Source: Salinibacter grassmerensis
GTDB lineage: Bacteria; Bacteroidota; Rhodothermia; Rhodothermales; Salinibacteraceae
Reading direction: 5' to 3'
Assembly (NCBI RefSeq): GCF_947077765.1
Contig: NZ_CAMTTF010000003.1
Span: 558,001-622,000, forward strand
Length of the DNA stretch: 64,000 nucleotides
The notes beneath the pieces were generated by a model that was not told where the DNA came from, made no database searches, and was given only the letters and a program-made list of their open reading frames with translations. Of this stretch, positions 17,484 to 26,574 are shown in pieces. Both the position numbers and the translations under genes were made by a program. Every line of letters starts with the position of its first letter. The first letter of the stretch is position 1.

Positions 17484-18905
17484 ATGTGGCACGACAGCGT
17501 CCTCGGCACGATCGGCGACACGCCCCTCGTTCGGCTGAACGAAATTGGCAGTGACCTCCCCCCCACGATTCTCGCGAAGGTGGAGTTTTTCAATCCGGGG
17601 GGGTCGGTGAAGGATCGGATTGGGCGGGCGCTGATTGAGGAGGCCGAAGAGGAGGGCCGCATCGAGCCGGGGGGCACGATCATCGAGGGGACCAGCGGCA
17701 ACACGGGGGCGGGCCTCGCCATCACCGCCATCGCCAAGGGGTACCGGTGCATCTTCACCACCACGGACAAGCAGAGCCAGGAGAAGGTCGACGTGCTCCG
17801 GGGCCTGGGCGCAGAGGTGCTGGTCTGCCCCACCAACGTCGAGCCGGACGATCCCCGCAGCTACTACTCGGTCGCCCGCCGCCTGTCGGAGGAGATCCCC
17901 AATTCGATCTATCTGAACCAGTACGACAACCCCGCCAACGCGAAGGCCCACTACGAGACGACGGGGCCGGAGCTGTGGGAGCAGACGGAGGGCCAAATCA
18001 CCCACTTCGTCGCGGGGGCCGGAACGGGGGGGACCATCAGCGGAACGGCGAATTACCTCAAGGAGCAGGACGACGACCTCAACGTGATTGGGGTGGATCC
18101 CCGTGGGTCGGTCTTCCACAAGTACTTCCACGAGGGCGTCTTCGACGAGGACGAGATCTACCCCTACTTCACCGAGGGGGTGGGAGAGGACATCCTCCCC
18201 GACAACATGGACTTTGACATCATCGACGACTTCGTGGAGGTCAACGACAAGGCGTCCATGCAGATGACGCGCCGACTGGCGCGGGAGGAGGGCCTCTTCA
18301 TCGGACAGTCTTGCGGGCTGGCCGTCGCCGGCACCCTCAAGTGGGTGAAGGCCCACCGCGACGCCCTCTCGCCGGAGGACGTGGTGGTCGTGTTGCTTCC
18401 GGACTCGGGCTTCCGCTACCTGTCGAAGACCTACAACGACGACTGGATGCAAAACCACGGCTTCCTGGAGAAGAGCCCCGACGTGACGGCCGACAAGGTC
18501 CTTAACGTTCAGCAGGAAGAAACCGACGTCATCGCCGCCGCGCCGGATGACAATCTCGGCAACGTCATCGAAACCATGACCGACCAGGGCATCTCGCAGA
18601 TGCCGGTTCTGGACGAGGACCAGGAGGTTGTCGGCAGCATTACCGAAACCCGGGTTCTCAACGAGCTCATCGAGGATCCAGCGTCCCGCAAGGCCCCGGT
18701 ACGTGAGATCATGGGCACCCCGTTTCCGGTGGTCCCCGCCTCCCTGCATCTCGACCACCTCTCCGCCTACCTGGAGGAAGATGCGGGGGCCGTCCTAGTC
18801 GACCACAGCCCGGAGCACCGAGGCGGCTACTCGATCCTGACCAAGAGCGACCTGATCAGCGCGCTCGCCGATGTGGGACAGAGCAACGGCAACGGGGCCG
18901 CGTAG
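17484..18905 (+). CDS. Cystathionine beta-synthase with C-terminal CBS-domain pair
   Basis: 473 residues from ATG 17484. The catalytic fold-type II PLP domain opens at once with SVLGTIGDTPLVRLNEI, so the N-terminal haem-binding extension of animal enzymes is missing. The PLP lysine is in FFNPGGSVKDRIG (near residue 42), the substrate loop is EGTSGNTGAGLA and the phosphate loop GAGTGGTISGTANYL. After about residue 340 a linker leads to two CBS motifs (ISQMPVLDEDQEVVGSI and a second ending ILTKSDLISAL) that in this family bind adenosyl ligands and regulate activity. It condenses serine (or O-acetylserine) with homocysteine (or sulfide). The CBS pair favours cystathionine synthase over plain cysteine synthase. 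Confidence 0.92.
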   Translation: MWHDSVLGTIGDTPLVRLNEIGSDLPPTILAKVEFFNPGGSVKDRIGRALIEEAEEEGRIEPGGTIIEGTSGNTGAGLAITAIAKGYRCIFTTTDKQSQEKVDVLRGLGAEVLVCPTNVEPDDPRSYYSVARRLSEEIPNSIYLNQYDNPANAKAHYETTGPELWEQTEGQITHFVAGAGTGGTISGTANYLKEQDDDLNVIGVDPRGSVFHKYFHEGVFDEDEIYPYFTEGVGEDILPDNMDFDIIDDFVEVNDKASMQMTRRLAREEGLFIGQSCGLAVAGTLKWVKAHRDALSPEDVVVVLLPDSGFRYLSKTYNDDWMQNHGFLEKSPDVTADKVLNVQQEETDVIAAAPDDNLGNVIETMTDQGISQMPVLDEDQEVVGSITETRVLNELIEDPASRKAPVREIMGTPFPVVPASLHLDHLSAYLEEDAGAVLVDHSPEHRGGYSILTKSDLISALADVGQSNGNGAA

Positions 18906-18957
18906 CGACGCCCGAGTTCTTTCCCCCCTTCCTCTCCCGCAACGTCTTCTCTTCTCG

Positions 18958-20901
18958 ATGTCCGACATTGAGTCGCCGCCCCAGTCCTCCCGGGAGGTCG
19001 CAGAAGCGTTTTCCGCCCCTCTTCCCGAAGAGGCACCCGACCAGACGGTCCGTACGAACCGTCTGCGCATGCCGGATTTCGACGGCCTACGGGACGCCCC
19101 TGAGGAACTTCCCCTGGACGTGGACGAAGGGATGGCTGAGGGGACCTACGCAAATTCGGTCCTGGTCCGATCGTCCCCCGAGGAGGTCGTGGTGGACTTC
19201 GTTCGGGTCGTGCCCGGGACGATGCAGGCCCGCCTGAAGAGCCGGGTGATCGTGCCGCCCCAGAACGCCGAGCGCCTTCTCGACGCCCTCGAGGACCATC
19301 TCGACACGCCAGACCGGCCGGACGCGCTCGACTCCCCGTCCGCGGATCGTCCCGTAGCGGAGGGCGACCTCGACCTGGGTTCGGTGCCTTCGGGAAACGG
19401 ACATTCCTCGCCGACGGAGGATGGCTCCGATCCAGTTCCCACTGTGGAGCCCGAACTGCTCACGGCCACCTTTTCCCTTTCGGGCGACGCGCAATACTGC
19501 AACGACCCGTGGACCTCTGTTCTCGGCACCCCCGACCACCCGTGGGCCCGCCTGTCTGAGGAGGACCAGGAGGTGGCCGAGTCCGCGGTGCTTCGGGCCC
19601 GGAAGGGCGCCCTCGTCACCAATCGCCTCGTGTCCGCCCAGACGCATCACCGCGAAGAACCCCTCCCCGTCCTTCTCAACTTTATTCCCGTGCACGACGA
19701 CGCCTCCGGGGAGGACAGCCCCCGCGCCGTCACGGCGAGCGGGGAGGTGCTGGCCGAGCCGCCGTCCTGGATGCTCAGTCAGACCCAGCGGCACCGCATG
19801 GAAACCCTCGGCCGCATGACCATGGGCGTGGCCCACGACCTGAACAACCTGTTGAGCGGCCTGGTCGGCCACGTTGAGCTTCTCAAGGATCAGGTGGAGC
19901 GCGCCTCACTGACGGACTCGATCCGCCCCTCCATCGAGACGATCGAGACGACGGCGGAGGACGGCGCGGCCCTCATCGAGAAGCTTCAGCGCTATATCCG
20001 TCACGATACGCAGCAGCACTTCGAGCCCCTGAGCCTGACGGACCTGATCGAAGACTGCATCACCCTCACCGAGCCGTACTGGTACAACGAGCCCCGTCGC
20101 CAGGGCATCGAAATTTCGGTCGAGACCGACCTGAAGGACGTGCCGGACATTCTGGGGGCCGCGTCGGAGCTGCGCGAGGTGTTCGTCAACCTCGTCCTGA
20201 ACGCCGTCCAGGCCATGCCGGAGGGCGGCACGCTCCGCTTCGACACGCACACGGACCGGGCCGGGCAGGTCTGCGTCACCGTGGGCGATACGGGCATCGG
20301 CATGAGCGACGAGGTACAGCAGAACATCTTCGAGCCGCTGTTCACCACGAAGGGCGACGACGGCACGGGCATGGGCCTCGCGGCCAGCTACGGCATCGTG
20401 CAGGAGCACGAGGGCACCATCGACGTGTCGTCCGAGCCCGGCGAGGGCGCCCAGTTTACCCTGACCTTTCCTCCGGCCGAAGGCGACCTACCCCCCGTCG
20501 ATGAGAGCCCTGTGGAGGGCTCGTCGGACGAGCCGGCATCCTCCGAGGGAGCGTCCATCCTCGTGGTGGACGACGAAGAGATGGTCCGCTCGACCGTCAC
20601 ACGCCTCCTCACGCTCAGTGGGCACGAGGTCGACCGGGCTGCTTCGGGGGCGGAGGCACTGGAGGTCTTCTCCGCCGGCACACACGACATCGTGTTCACC
20701 GACTTCGGCATGCCCGAGATGACGGGGGCCGAGCTGGCGCACGCCCTCAAGGAGGAGGCCCCCGACCTGCCTGTTGTCCTGCTCACGGGCTACACCGAAA
20801 CCGAGTCCGCCCACGACGAGGTAGACGACATTCTTTCCAAGCCCTTTAAGCGCGACGAGCTCGACACCGCCATCCAGAAGCACGTCTTCTCGTCGTCCTA
20901 G
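18958..20901 (+). CDS. DUF3467-histidine kinase-receiver fusion protein
   Basis: 647 residues from ATG 18958, with no membrane segments, so a soluble kinase. Order: acidic head; a DUF3467-like domain at about residues 62-115 (YANSVLVRSSPEEVVVDF, then SRVIVPPQNAERLLDALE); a Pro/Asp-rich linker and a weak PAS-like segment; an H-box (MTMGVAHDLNNLLSGLVG, His near 292); and an HATPase domain with N-box (FVNLVLNAVQAMPEGG), G1 (GDTGIGM) and G2 (DGTGMGLAASYGIV). A C-terminal receiver domain follows (ILVVDDEEM; phospho-acceptor Asp in VFTDFGMPEM, near 581; Lys in LSKPFKRDE). The H-box type HDLNN is that of PleD/NtrB-like kinases. There is no output domain, so it should feed a phosphorelay. DUF3467 is normally a free-standing small protein, and its fusion to a kinase is unusual. 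Confidence 0.9.
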   Translation: MSDIESPPQSSREVAEAFSAPLPEEAPDQTVRTNRLRMPDFDGLRDAPEELPLDVDEGMAEGTYANSVLVRSSPEEVVVDFVRVVPGTMQARLKSRVIVPPQNAERLLDALEDHLDTPDRPDALDSPSADRPVAEGDLDLGSVPSGNGHSSPTEDGSDPVPTVEPELLTATFSLSGDAQYCNDPWTSVLGTPDHPWARLSEEDQEVAESAVLRARKGALVTNRLVSAQTHHREEPLPVLLNFIPVHDDASGEDSPRAVTASGEVLAEPPSWMLSQTQRHRMETLGRMTMGVAHDLNNLLSGLVGHVELLKDQVERASLTDSIRPSIETIETTAEDGAALIEKLQRYIRHDTQQHFEPLSLTDLIEDCITLTEPYWYNEPRRQGIEISVETDLKDVPDILGAASELREVFVNLVLNAVQAMPEGGTLRFDTHTDRAGQVCVTVGDTGIGMSDEVQQNIFEPLFTTKGDDGTGMGLAASYGIVQEHEGTIDVSSEPGEGAQFTLTFPPAEGDLPPVDESPVEGSSDEPASSEGASILVVDDEEMVRSTVTRLLTLSGHEVDRAASGAEALEVFSAGTHDIVFTDFGMPEMTGAELAHALKEEAPDLPVVLLTGYTETESAHDEVDDILSKPFKRDELDTAIQKHVFSSS

Positions 20902-21120
20902 CCGCGATCTCTCCCACTACTGAACGCGAGGCACGTGCCGGGCGGCCTGAACGAGCATTCCGGTTTGGTCAGAGGAGTAGTTCCTCTTTGGAGACATGGA
21001 CGGCGTGGTTGCGGTGAGCTGCCCCGAAGAGATGCGTCTTGCGTCGCCCCCCGACCGTTCAGTCCAGGCGGGGCGGGTGCGGGGTTGGATCGCCAAGAAG
21101 GAGCAGCGGGGCTGGTCCTC

Positions 21121-21363
21121 CTACGATTCAGGCTCGGAGTCCTGGCGCGGGGTTTCCTCGATCACTCGGGCCTCTTCGATGTTCGGATCAAGCTCACGAT
21201 CAAACGCCTTCTTGGACTCGGCGGCGATATCCGAGACCCGGTCGGCAGTCGCCTCGACCAGATTGGCCGTCAGGCGAAGCACGGTACCCCCGGCATGGAC
21301 CGTTTTCCCAAGCCAATTCAGATTGTGGGGTTCGCGGCGCTCCGAGGGACGCTCTTGGGACAT
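21121..21363 (-). CDS. Small conserved-looking hypothetical protein
   Basis: 80 residues from the ATG at 21363. No known motif. The centre is helical and amphipathic (GGTVLRLTANLVEATADRVS) and the tail is strongly acidic (DPNIEEARVIEETPRQDSEP), in keeping with the salt-adapted style of its neighbours. It lies 63 bp behind the next small gene on the same strand, and both are coded by frames with the expected composition, which supports a real two-gene operon. The overlapping plus-strand frames read as Arg/Pro-rich shadows. Function unknown; the helical, Ala-rich nature would fit a phasin-like or DNA-associated small protein, but that is a guess. Confidence 0.6.
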   Translation of the reverse strand: MSQERPSERREPHNLNWLGKTVHAGGTVLRLTANLVEATADRVSDIAAESKKAFDRELDPNIEEARVIEETPRQDSEPES

Positions 21364-21426
21364 GTGTCGGGACGAGTCGATGGAAAGGGGCGCCTGCGGG
21401 TACGGGCCCCGCGCCCGCAGTTGGGA

Positions 21427-21699
21427 TTACGCGTCGTCGGACGTTCTTCCTCCCTTCGGGGCCTGTCGCTGGGCCGTCTCCGGCTCCGCAGCGCCCGGCC
21501 CGGACGTCTGAGACGTACACGACGACCGATGCGGACGGCGAACAACATCCTGGAGCCCGTCGGCAAGCGCCTTTCCGGCCTGCTCAATGCCCCTTGCCAG
21601 GGCCGAGGCGGAGGCCTCAATGAGGAACTGAGCCTGCTGCTCTACCTCCAGCTCATCGAAGCGGCGGCGGGTCTGTTCGTACTCGTCATCAGTCGGCAT
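21427..21699 (-). CDS. Small hypothetical protein, first gene of a two-gene unit
   Basis: 90 residues from ATG 21699 (MPTDDEYEQTRRRFDELE); the frame is open further upstream but that part is not protein-like. The N-terminal 60 residues form a likely helical hairpin (EQQAQFLIEASASALARGIEQ, AGKALADGLQDVV). The tail is Ser/Gly/Pro-rich and disordered. No catalytic motif is visible. It is divergent from rsgA across 122 bp, and its partner at 21121-21363 follows it on the same strand. Function unknown. Confidence 0.6.
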   Translation of the reverse strand: MPTDDEYEQTRRRFDELEVEQQAQFLIEASASALARGIEQAGKALADGLQDVVRRPHRSSCTSQTSGPGAAEPETAQRQAPKGGRTSDDA

Positions 21700-21821
21700 G
21701 GAAACGAACTGTTTGGCGCAAGGCCTCGTTTGGAAAGCATCGATTACATAGCAAGTGCCCCTTGAGGGCACCACGCTGACGTGCAGCAGGAGCAGATGGT
21801 TTCTCGATCAGACGTTCAGGT

Positions 21822-22796
21822 ATGACCTCTTCTTCCCCAACGGACAAGTCCGACGGCCCTCTCCTCGAAGGGGTCGTGACCAGCTCGACCGGCAGCTGGT
21901 ACGACGTGCAGGTCGGGGACCGGACCATTCCCTCACGGATGCGTGGCAAGTTTCGGCTGACCCGACAGGACGTCACCAACCCGATTGCCGTCGGGGACCG
22001 GGTGACGCTCCGGGTGGCCGACGAGGACCAGACGGGGTTCATCACGGACATCCACGAGCGCACGAACAAGCTGAGTCGACGGGCGGCAGGGCCCCGGGAG
22101 GGACAGGAACACATCCTCGTGGCCAACGTCGACCGCATCTGGAGCGTGCAGGCCGTGCAGCGGCCCGCCCTCAACCCCCGGTTCCTCGACCGCCTGCTCG
22201 TCGGGGCGGCCGCGCAGGACGTCCCGGCGGGCCTGATCATTAACAAGATCGACCTCTTGGCGCAGGACGACCTGCCGGACGTGATGGACCTGCACCTCCG
22301 GTACGCCGACCTCGATTACCCAGTGCTTACAACGAGCGCCACGGAACAACTCGGGCTCGACCGGCTCCGCGATGCCTTCGACGGGCAGGTCAACGCCATC
22401 ACCGGTCCCTCCGGCGCCGGCAAGTCCACGCTCCTCAACGCCTTGGAGCCGGACCTGGACCTGCGGACCGCCTCCGTGAGCTCCACCACCGAGAAGGGCA
22501 CACACACCACAACCCACGCCGAGCTCCATGCCCTCTCGGACGATAGCTACGTGGTGGACACGCCCGGCGTAAGGGAATTCGGGGTGCGCAACGTGCACCC
22601 CAAGGACCTGGCCCACTACTTTCCCGACCTCGCTCCCTACGTCAACGCCTGTCAGTTTCCAGACTGCACGCACGACCACGAGCCCAACTGCGCCGTGAAG
22701 GCCGCCGTGGAACGGGGCGATGTCCACGCAGAACGGCACGCGAGTTACCTGGCCATCTTGGAGTCGCTTCGTGAAGAGCACACCCCAGAGTATTGA
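21822..22796 (+). CDS. rsgA: Ribosome small-subunit-dependent GTPase A
   Basis: 324 residues. An N-terminal OB fold (GVVTSSTGSWYDVQVGD) is followed by a circularly permuted GTPase domain: NKIDL (G4) comes before the P-loop TGPSGAGKSTLLNAL (G1) and DTPGVREFG (G3). The C-terminal zinc knuckle has C-x4-C-x-H-x5-C (CQFPDCTHDHEPNC). These three parts in this order define RsgA/YjeQ, which checks late 30S subunit assembly. The ATG at 21822 gives the normal length. It stands alone, convergent with topA across 71 bp. Confidence 0.97.
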   Translation: MTSSSPTDKSDGPLLEGVVTSSTGSWYDVQVGDRTIPSRMRGKFRLTRQDVTNPIAVGDRVTLRVADEDQTGFITDIHERTNKLSRRAAGPREGQEHILVANVDRIWSVQAVQRPALNPRFLDRLLVGAAAQDVPAGLIINKIDLLAQDDLPDVMDLHLRYADLDYPVLTTSATEQLGLDRLRDAFDGQVNAITGPSGAGKSTLLNALEPDLDLRTASVSSTTEKGTHTTTHAELHALSDDSYVVDTPGVREFGVRNVHPKDLAHYFPDLAPYVNACQFPDCTHDHEPNCAVKAAVERGDVHAERHASYLAILESLREEHTPEY

Positions 22797-22867
22797 CGCA
22801 GAGGTCGCGACGTACAACCGTGTCGGCTCGCGCCCTACGCTACACGGATCAGAAGTGGCTAGGCCTT

Positions 22868-25456
22868 CTACTCCCGCACCTTCTGGGTCGCCGCGTCCCC
22901 CTTCTCCACCAGTAGGTCAAGGGCATCGTCCATCGTCACGTCGTCGATCGACTGGTCGTCCTTAAGGGACGCGTTGGTGCCGTCGTGCTTCACGTAGGGC
23001 CCGTAGCGCCCATTCCATACCTCCACCGGCTCGTCGGACTCGGGGTGCGGGCCGAGGACCCGATCCGGCTCGTTGCGCGACTCCTTGCGCCGGATCAGTT
23101 CCAGGGCGCGCTCCAGCTCCACCTTCAGCACGTCGTCGCCCTTCTGCAGCGACGCGAAGGTGCCCTCATGCCGCACGTATGGGCCGTAGCGACCAATATC
23201 GGCCTCGATTTCCTTTCCGGTATCCGGGTGCTCGCCGAGGGTGCGGGGCAGGTCGATGATTTGGACGCCAAGGTCAAAATCCACGTCTTCGGGCTCCACG
23301 TCCGGCGGGAGCGATACGCGCTTCGGGTCGTCTTCCTCTTCGTCGTCGCCGAGCTGGATGTACGGGCCGTAAGGGCCGGACTTGAGAAGAACCGGGAGGC
23401 TGGCCTCCGGGTGAATGCCAAGCACGCGGTCGCCCCGGTTGGCCTCCTCCAAAATCTCGCGCAGGCGCTCCTCCGTCGTGTCGCCGGGCGCCAGGTCGTC
23501 GGGAATCGAGGCCGTGACAGTGGATCCGTCCATCTCGCCCTCGACGTAGGCTCCGTACTTGCCCACGCGCACCACATACTCGCCCCACTGGTCGGGGAAT
23601 GACATCTCGCTGATCTGCTTGGGGTCGATGTCGTCGAGCCCCTGCTCTACGCGCGTTTCGACCCCCTCCTCCCCCTTGTAGAAGTCTCTCAGATACGGCG
23701 TCGGGTCCTTGCTCCCCCGGGCAATGTCGTCGAGCACGTCCTCCATCTCGGCCGTGAAGTGGACGTCCACCAGCGGCTCGAACTGGGTCTCCATCAGATT
23801 ATTCGTGGCGAAGGCCGTAAAGGTGGGCACGAGCGCACTGCCTTTCATCCGTGCGTAGCCGCGCTGCTGAATGGTGCCGATGATAGAGGCGTACGTGGAG
23901 GGGCGGCCGATGCCCTCCTCCTCAAGGGTCTCAACCAGGGAGGCCTCTGTGTAGCGGGACGGCGGCTTCGTCTCGTGCCCGAGCGGCTCCACCGACCGGA
24001 CCTGAAACCCAGAATCGTCGGCCGCCTGCGCCGCGGTCTCTCCCACCTCGAGTGGCGGCAAGGGACGCTCCTGGTCCCGCAGGGCCGCCTCTGGATCCTC
24101 GCTTCCTTCCACCAGCACGCGGAAGAAACCGGGAAAGTCGAGCCGCTTGCCGGAGGCCCGGAAGCGGGCCACGTCGCCGTCCACCTCGGCGTCAAAATAC
24201 ACGTTCGTGTAGCGGACCTTGGCGTCCGCCGTCTGGGTGGCCAGCATTCGCTTCCAGATTAGGTCGTAGAGCGCCGCCTCGATGCCACTGAGGCCAAGCT
24301 CGTCCTTGGTTTGCATCTCCGACCCGGCGGGCCGGATGGCCTCATGCGCCTCCTGGGCGCTGTCTGAAGAGCTGTACTGGCGCACCCCGTCGCTCAAGTA
24401 CTCGTCGCCGTACCGCTGGGCGACGGTGCGCCGGGCCCCTTCCACCGCCTCGGACGACAGGTTCGTCGAGTCGGTACGCATGTAGGTGATGTAGCCGTTC
24501 TCGTAGAGCGACTGCGCGACGCTCATCGTCCGGCTCGACGAAAGGTTGAGCTTCCGGTTGGCCTGCTGCTGAAGGGTGGATGTGATAAACGGTGGGAACG
24601 GGGACTTCGTGCGCGTCCGCTCCTTGATGTCATCGATGCGCCACGTCGTCTCCGGGAGTTGCTCGGCGAGGGCGGTGGCCTGCTCCTCGTCGAGCAGCAC
24701 CACGTCTTCCCCTTCGGTGAGGGACTCCTTAAGCCGCCCGGTGTCCTCGTTGAAGTCCTTCCCGGACGCGAGCCGCACTTCGTTCAGGTGCGTCATCTCA
24801 GCCTCCACCCCGATGCCCTGCTTGGCCAACTGGGCGTCGAGGTCCCAGTAGGTTGCCGGCACGAACGTGATGCGCTCCCGCTCCTTCTGCACCAGCAGCC
24901 GCACCGCCACGCTCTGTACGCGCCCCGCCGAGAGCTTCGGCTTGATCTTACGCCACAGCAGCGGCGAGATCGAATACCCCACGAGCCGATCTAGGATGCG
25001 GCGCGTCTGTTGTGCCTCCACGAGGTGTTGATCGATGGTGCGCGTGTCGTCCAGGGCCCGCTGAATTGCGTCCTCCGTAATCTCGTGGAAGACCATCCGC
25101 TCGACCGGCACGTCGGGGTCCAGGGTGTGGATAAGGTGCCATCCGATCGACTCCCCCTCCCGATCTTCATCCGTCGCGATGTAGAGCCGGTCCGCGTCCG
25201 ACACGGCCTGTTTCAGGTCCCGCACGACCTCCTTCTTGTCCGGCGGCACCACGTACAGCGGCTCAAACCCATTGGTCACCTTCACCCCGAGCCGGGACCA
25301 GTCTTCGTCCTTGTACTCCGATGGAATCTGATCCGCCGACGCGGGAAGATCCCGAATGTGCCCCATGCTCGCCTCGACGCGATACCCGCTCTCCGGCAGA
25401 AATTCTCGGATGGTTCGGGCCTTGGTCGGGGACTCAACGACAACCAAACGCTTCAT
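22868..25456 (-). CDS. topA: DNA topoisomerase I (type IA)
   Basis: 862 residues. The TOPRIM domain opens at residue 1 (MKRLVVVESPTKARTIREFL) and contains the acidic DxDxE-type motif ATDEDREGESIGWH. The catalytic Tyr is in NGYITYMRTDSTN near residue 324. After about residue 590 there are no Cys4 zinc fingers; three repeats with a G-P-Y or R-Y-G-P-Y core follow (GPYGPYIQLGDD, IGRYGPYVRHEGT, NGRYGPYVKHDGT), which is the zinc-free C-terminus common in Bacteroidota and alphaproteobacteria. It relaxes negative supercoils. The promoter should be in 25457-25660. Length and motifs are all in order. Confidence 0.97.
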   Translation of the reverse strand: MKRLVVVESPTKARTIREFLPESGYRVEASMGHIRDLPASADQIPSEYKDEDWSRLGVKVTNGFEPLYVVPPDKKEVVRDLKQAVSDADRLYIATDEDREGESIGWHLIHTLDPDVPVERMVFHEITEDAIQRALDDTRTIDQHLVEAQQTRRILDRLVGYSISPLLWRKIKPKLSAGRVQSVAVRLLVQKERERITFVPATYWDLDAQLAKQGIGVEAEMTHLNEVRLASGKDFNEDTGRLKESLTEGEDVVLLDEEQATALAEQLPETTWRIDDIKERTRTKSPFPPFITSTLQQQANRKLNLSSSRTMSVAQSLYENGYITYMRTDSTNLSSEAVEGARRTVAQRYGDEYLSDGVRQYSSSDSAQEAHEAIRPAGSEMQTKDELGLSGIEAALYDLIWKRMLATQTADAKVRYTNVYFDAEVDGDVARFRASGKRLDFPGFFRVLVEGSEDPEAALRDQERPLPPLEVGETAAQAADDSGFQVRSVEPLGHETKPPSRYTEASLVETLEEEGIGRPSTYASIIGTIQQRGYARMKGSALVPTFTAFATNNLMETQFEPLVDVHFTAEMEDVLDDIARGSKDPTPYLRDFYKGEEGVETRVEQGLDDIDPKQISEMSFPDQWGEYVVRVGKYGAYVEGEMDGSTVTASIPDDLAPGDTTEERLREILEEANRGDRVLGIHPEASLPVLLKSGPYGPYIQLGDDEEEDDPKRVSLPPDVEPEDVDFDLGVQIIDLPRTLGEHPDTGKEIEADIGRYGPYVRHEGTFASLQKGDDVLKVELERALELIRRKESRNEPDRVLGPHPESDEPVEVWNGRYGPYVKHDGTNASLKDDQSIDDVTMDDALDLLVEKGDAATQKVRE

Positions 25457-25668
25457 AAAACTAAAATAGTCGGAGGTGACAAAGAGACAGCCGGGCGATG
25501 GCAGAAAGACACGACGACCCGTCGGGAAAAGAAGGCCGATAGATCACGCTCGCTACGGGACGGTCGTTCCGAGAAGGTTTGTGATCGATGTGTTTTGAAT
25601 CGGGCACGGCGACCTGCGCGACGCTCCTCAACCGGGCCCTGCGTGCAGAAGTGGACGCATCGTGCATG

Positions 25669-25704
25669 CAAAAAGCCCGGCACCGGACAGACCGGCACCG
25701 GGCT
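25669..25704 (-). terminator. Rho-independent terminator behind dps
   Basis: The arms AGCCCGG (25674-25680) and CCGGGCT (25698-25704) pair perfectly. An inner CCGG/CCGG stem is separated from them by an unpaired CA on each side, with the loop ACAGA. Read leftward, the stem is followed by a U5 tract (complement of the A run at 25670-25674). It lies about 45 bp beyond the dps stop codon, as expected for a terminator of that gene. Confidence 0.85.
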
Positions 25705-25749
25705 CTTGCGTGTGCTTATTCCCGAGAATGCGGGAGCATTCGGGGTAGG

Positions 25750-26331
25750 TTAGGCGGTCTCGCCATTCGAGCGCCCGTACTCCAGGCTGTCCTCGCCCAG
25801 GAAGTGATCGAGGTGGTGGGCACGATCTTCAACCTTGGTCAGCGCCTTCTTGAGCGTGCGCTCAGTACCCGGATCCCCAAGGTCCTGTGCCTCCGTGATG
25901 ACCTCTCGGAGGGTCTCGGCGAGGGTGCGCTCCGCATCCAGGTCGTGCTGGAGCATCTGCCGGATGCGATAGGTGCCCTCCGGCTCGTGCTCCACGTGGG
26001 AGAGCTCTGCCTGCGCGTCCGGCGCACTGGTCGGGATGCCCCCCAGGGCCGTGATGCGCTCGGCCACGCGGTCGAGGTACTTGTGGACCTCCTCGTAGTT
26101 TTCTTCGAGGAAGAGGTGGAGGTCGTTGAACTGCGGTCCCTCGACGAGCCAGTGGTGCTTCTGGTACTGGTGATACAGGGTCCAGAACGTGCACTGGATC
26201 TCATCGAGCTTCGGAATCAACTGCTCGACGACCTCCTCGTCCAGTCCGATCGGGTTGTCCTCGATCATCTGCTGCGGGCGCCAGGGCTCGCCGTGTGCAG
26301 TGTCGGTCGTTTGTGTCTTGGTCGTAGGCAT
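25750..26331 (-). CDS. dps: Dps family ferritin-like DNA-protection protein
   Basis: 193 residues, four-helix ferritin-like fold. Helix A carries YHQYQKHHWLVEGPQFNDLH, which matches the Dps inter-subunit ferroxidase signature (His-Trp, then Phe-x-x-Leu-His), and helix B continues with EENYEEVHKYLDRVAERI. The N-terminal tail is short and contains only a few basic residues, so DNA binding by that tail is uncertain. It oxidises and stores iron with peroxide and protects DNA under oxidative stress. The protein is very acidic, as expected in a salt-in halophile. It stands alone between its terminator and an empty 243-bp upstream gap. Confidence 0.93.
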   Translation of the reverse strand: MPTTKTQTTDTAHGEPWRPQQMIEDNPIGLDEEVVEQLIPKLDEIQCTFWTLYHQYQKHHWLVEGPQFNDLHLFLEENYEEVHKYLDRVAERITALGGIPTSAPDAQAELSHVEHEPEGTYRIRQMLQHDLDAERTLAETLREVITEAQDLGDPGTERTLKKALTKVEDRAHHLDHFLGEDSLEYGRSNGETA

Positions 26332-26574
26332 ACAGGTCGGAATATTGGTTTATTCAGCGGATGCGGTGTCGGTGTGTCGTGCCGCGGGCGTCAGTCCATC
26401 GCAATCTCTAGTGACAGACTGACGGCTTCTCTCGTCGAAGGGGTCAAACTCGGCCTTTCCGTAGCACCATAACAATGTACAAATCCGGTGCCACACCAGG
26501 CCATCCCGTCGTCTGTTGCGTCGTTGTAACGGGCCCATCGGCGTCGGCGTTCGTCGTCCGGGCGGGCCGCATTC

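Noticed and set aside
17466-18758. 430-residue minus-strand frame opposite cystathionine beta-synthase
   Set aside because: Antisense shadow with a Val/His/Asp-rich composition and no motif; the plus strand has all PLP-enzyme motifs.
25588-26472. 294-residue plus-strand frame opposite dps
   Set aside because: It is the complement of dps plus its terminator; the dps ferroxidase motif and the terminator orientation decide for the minus strand.
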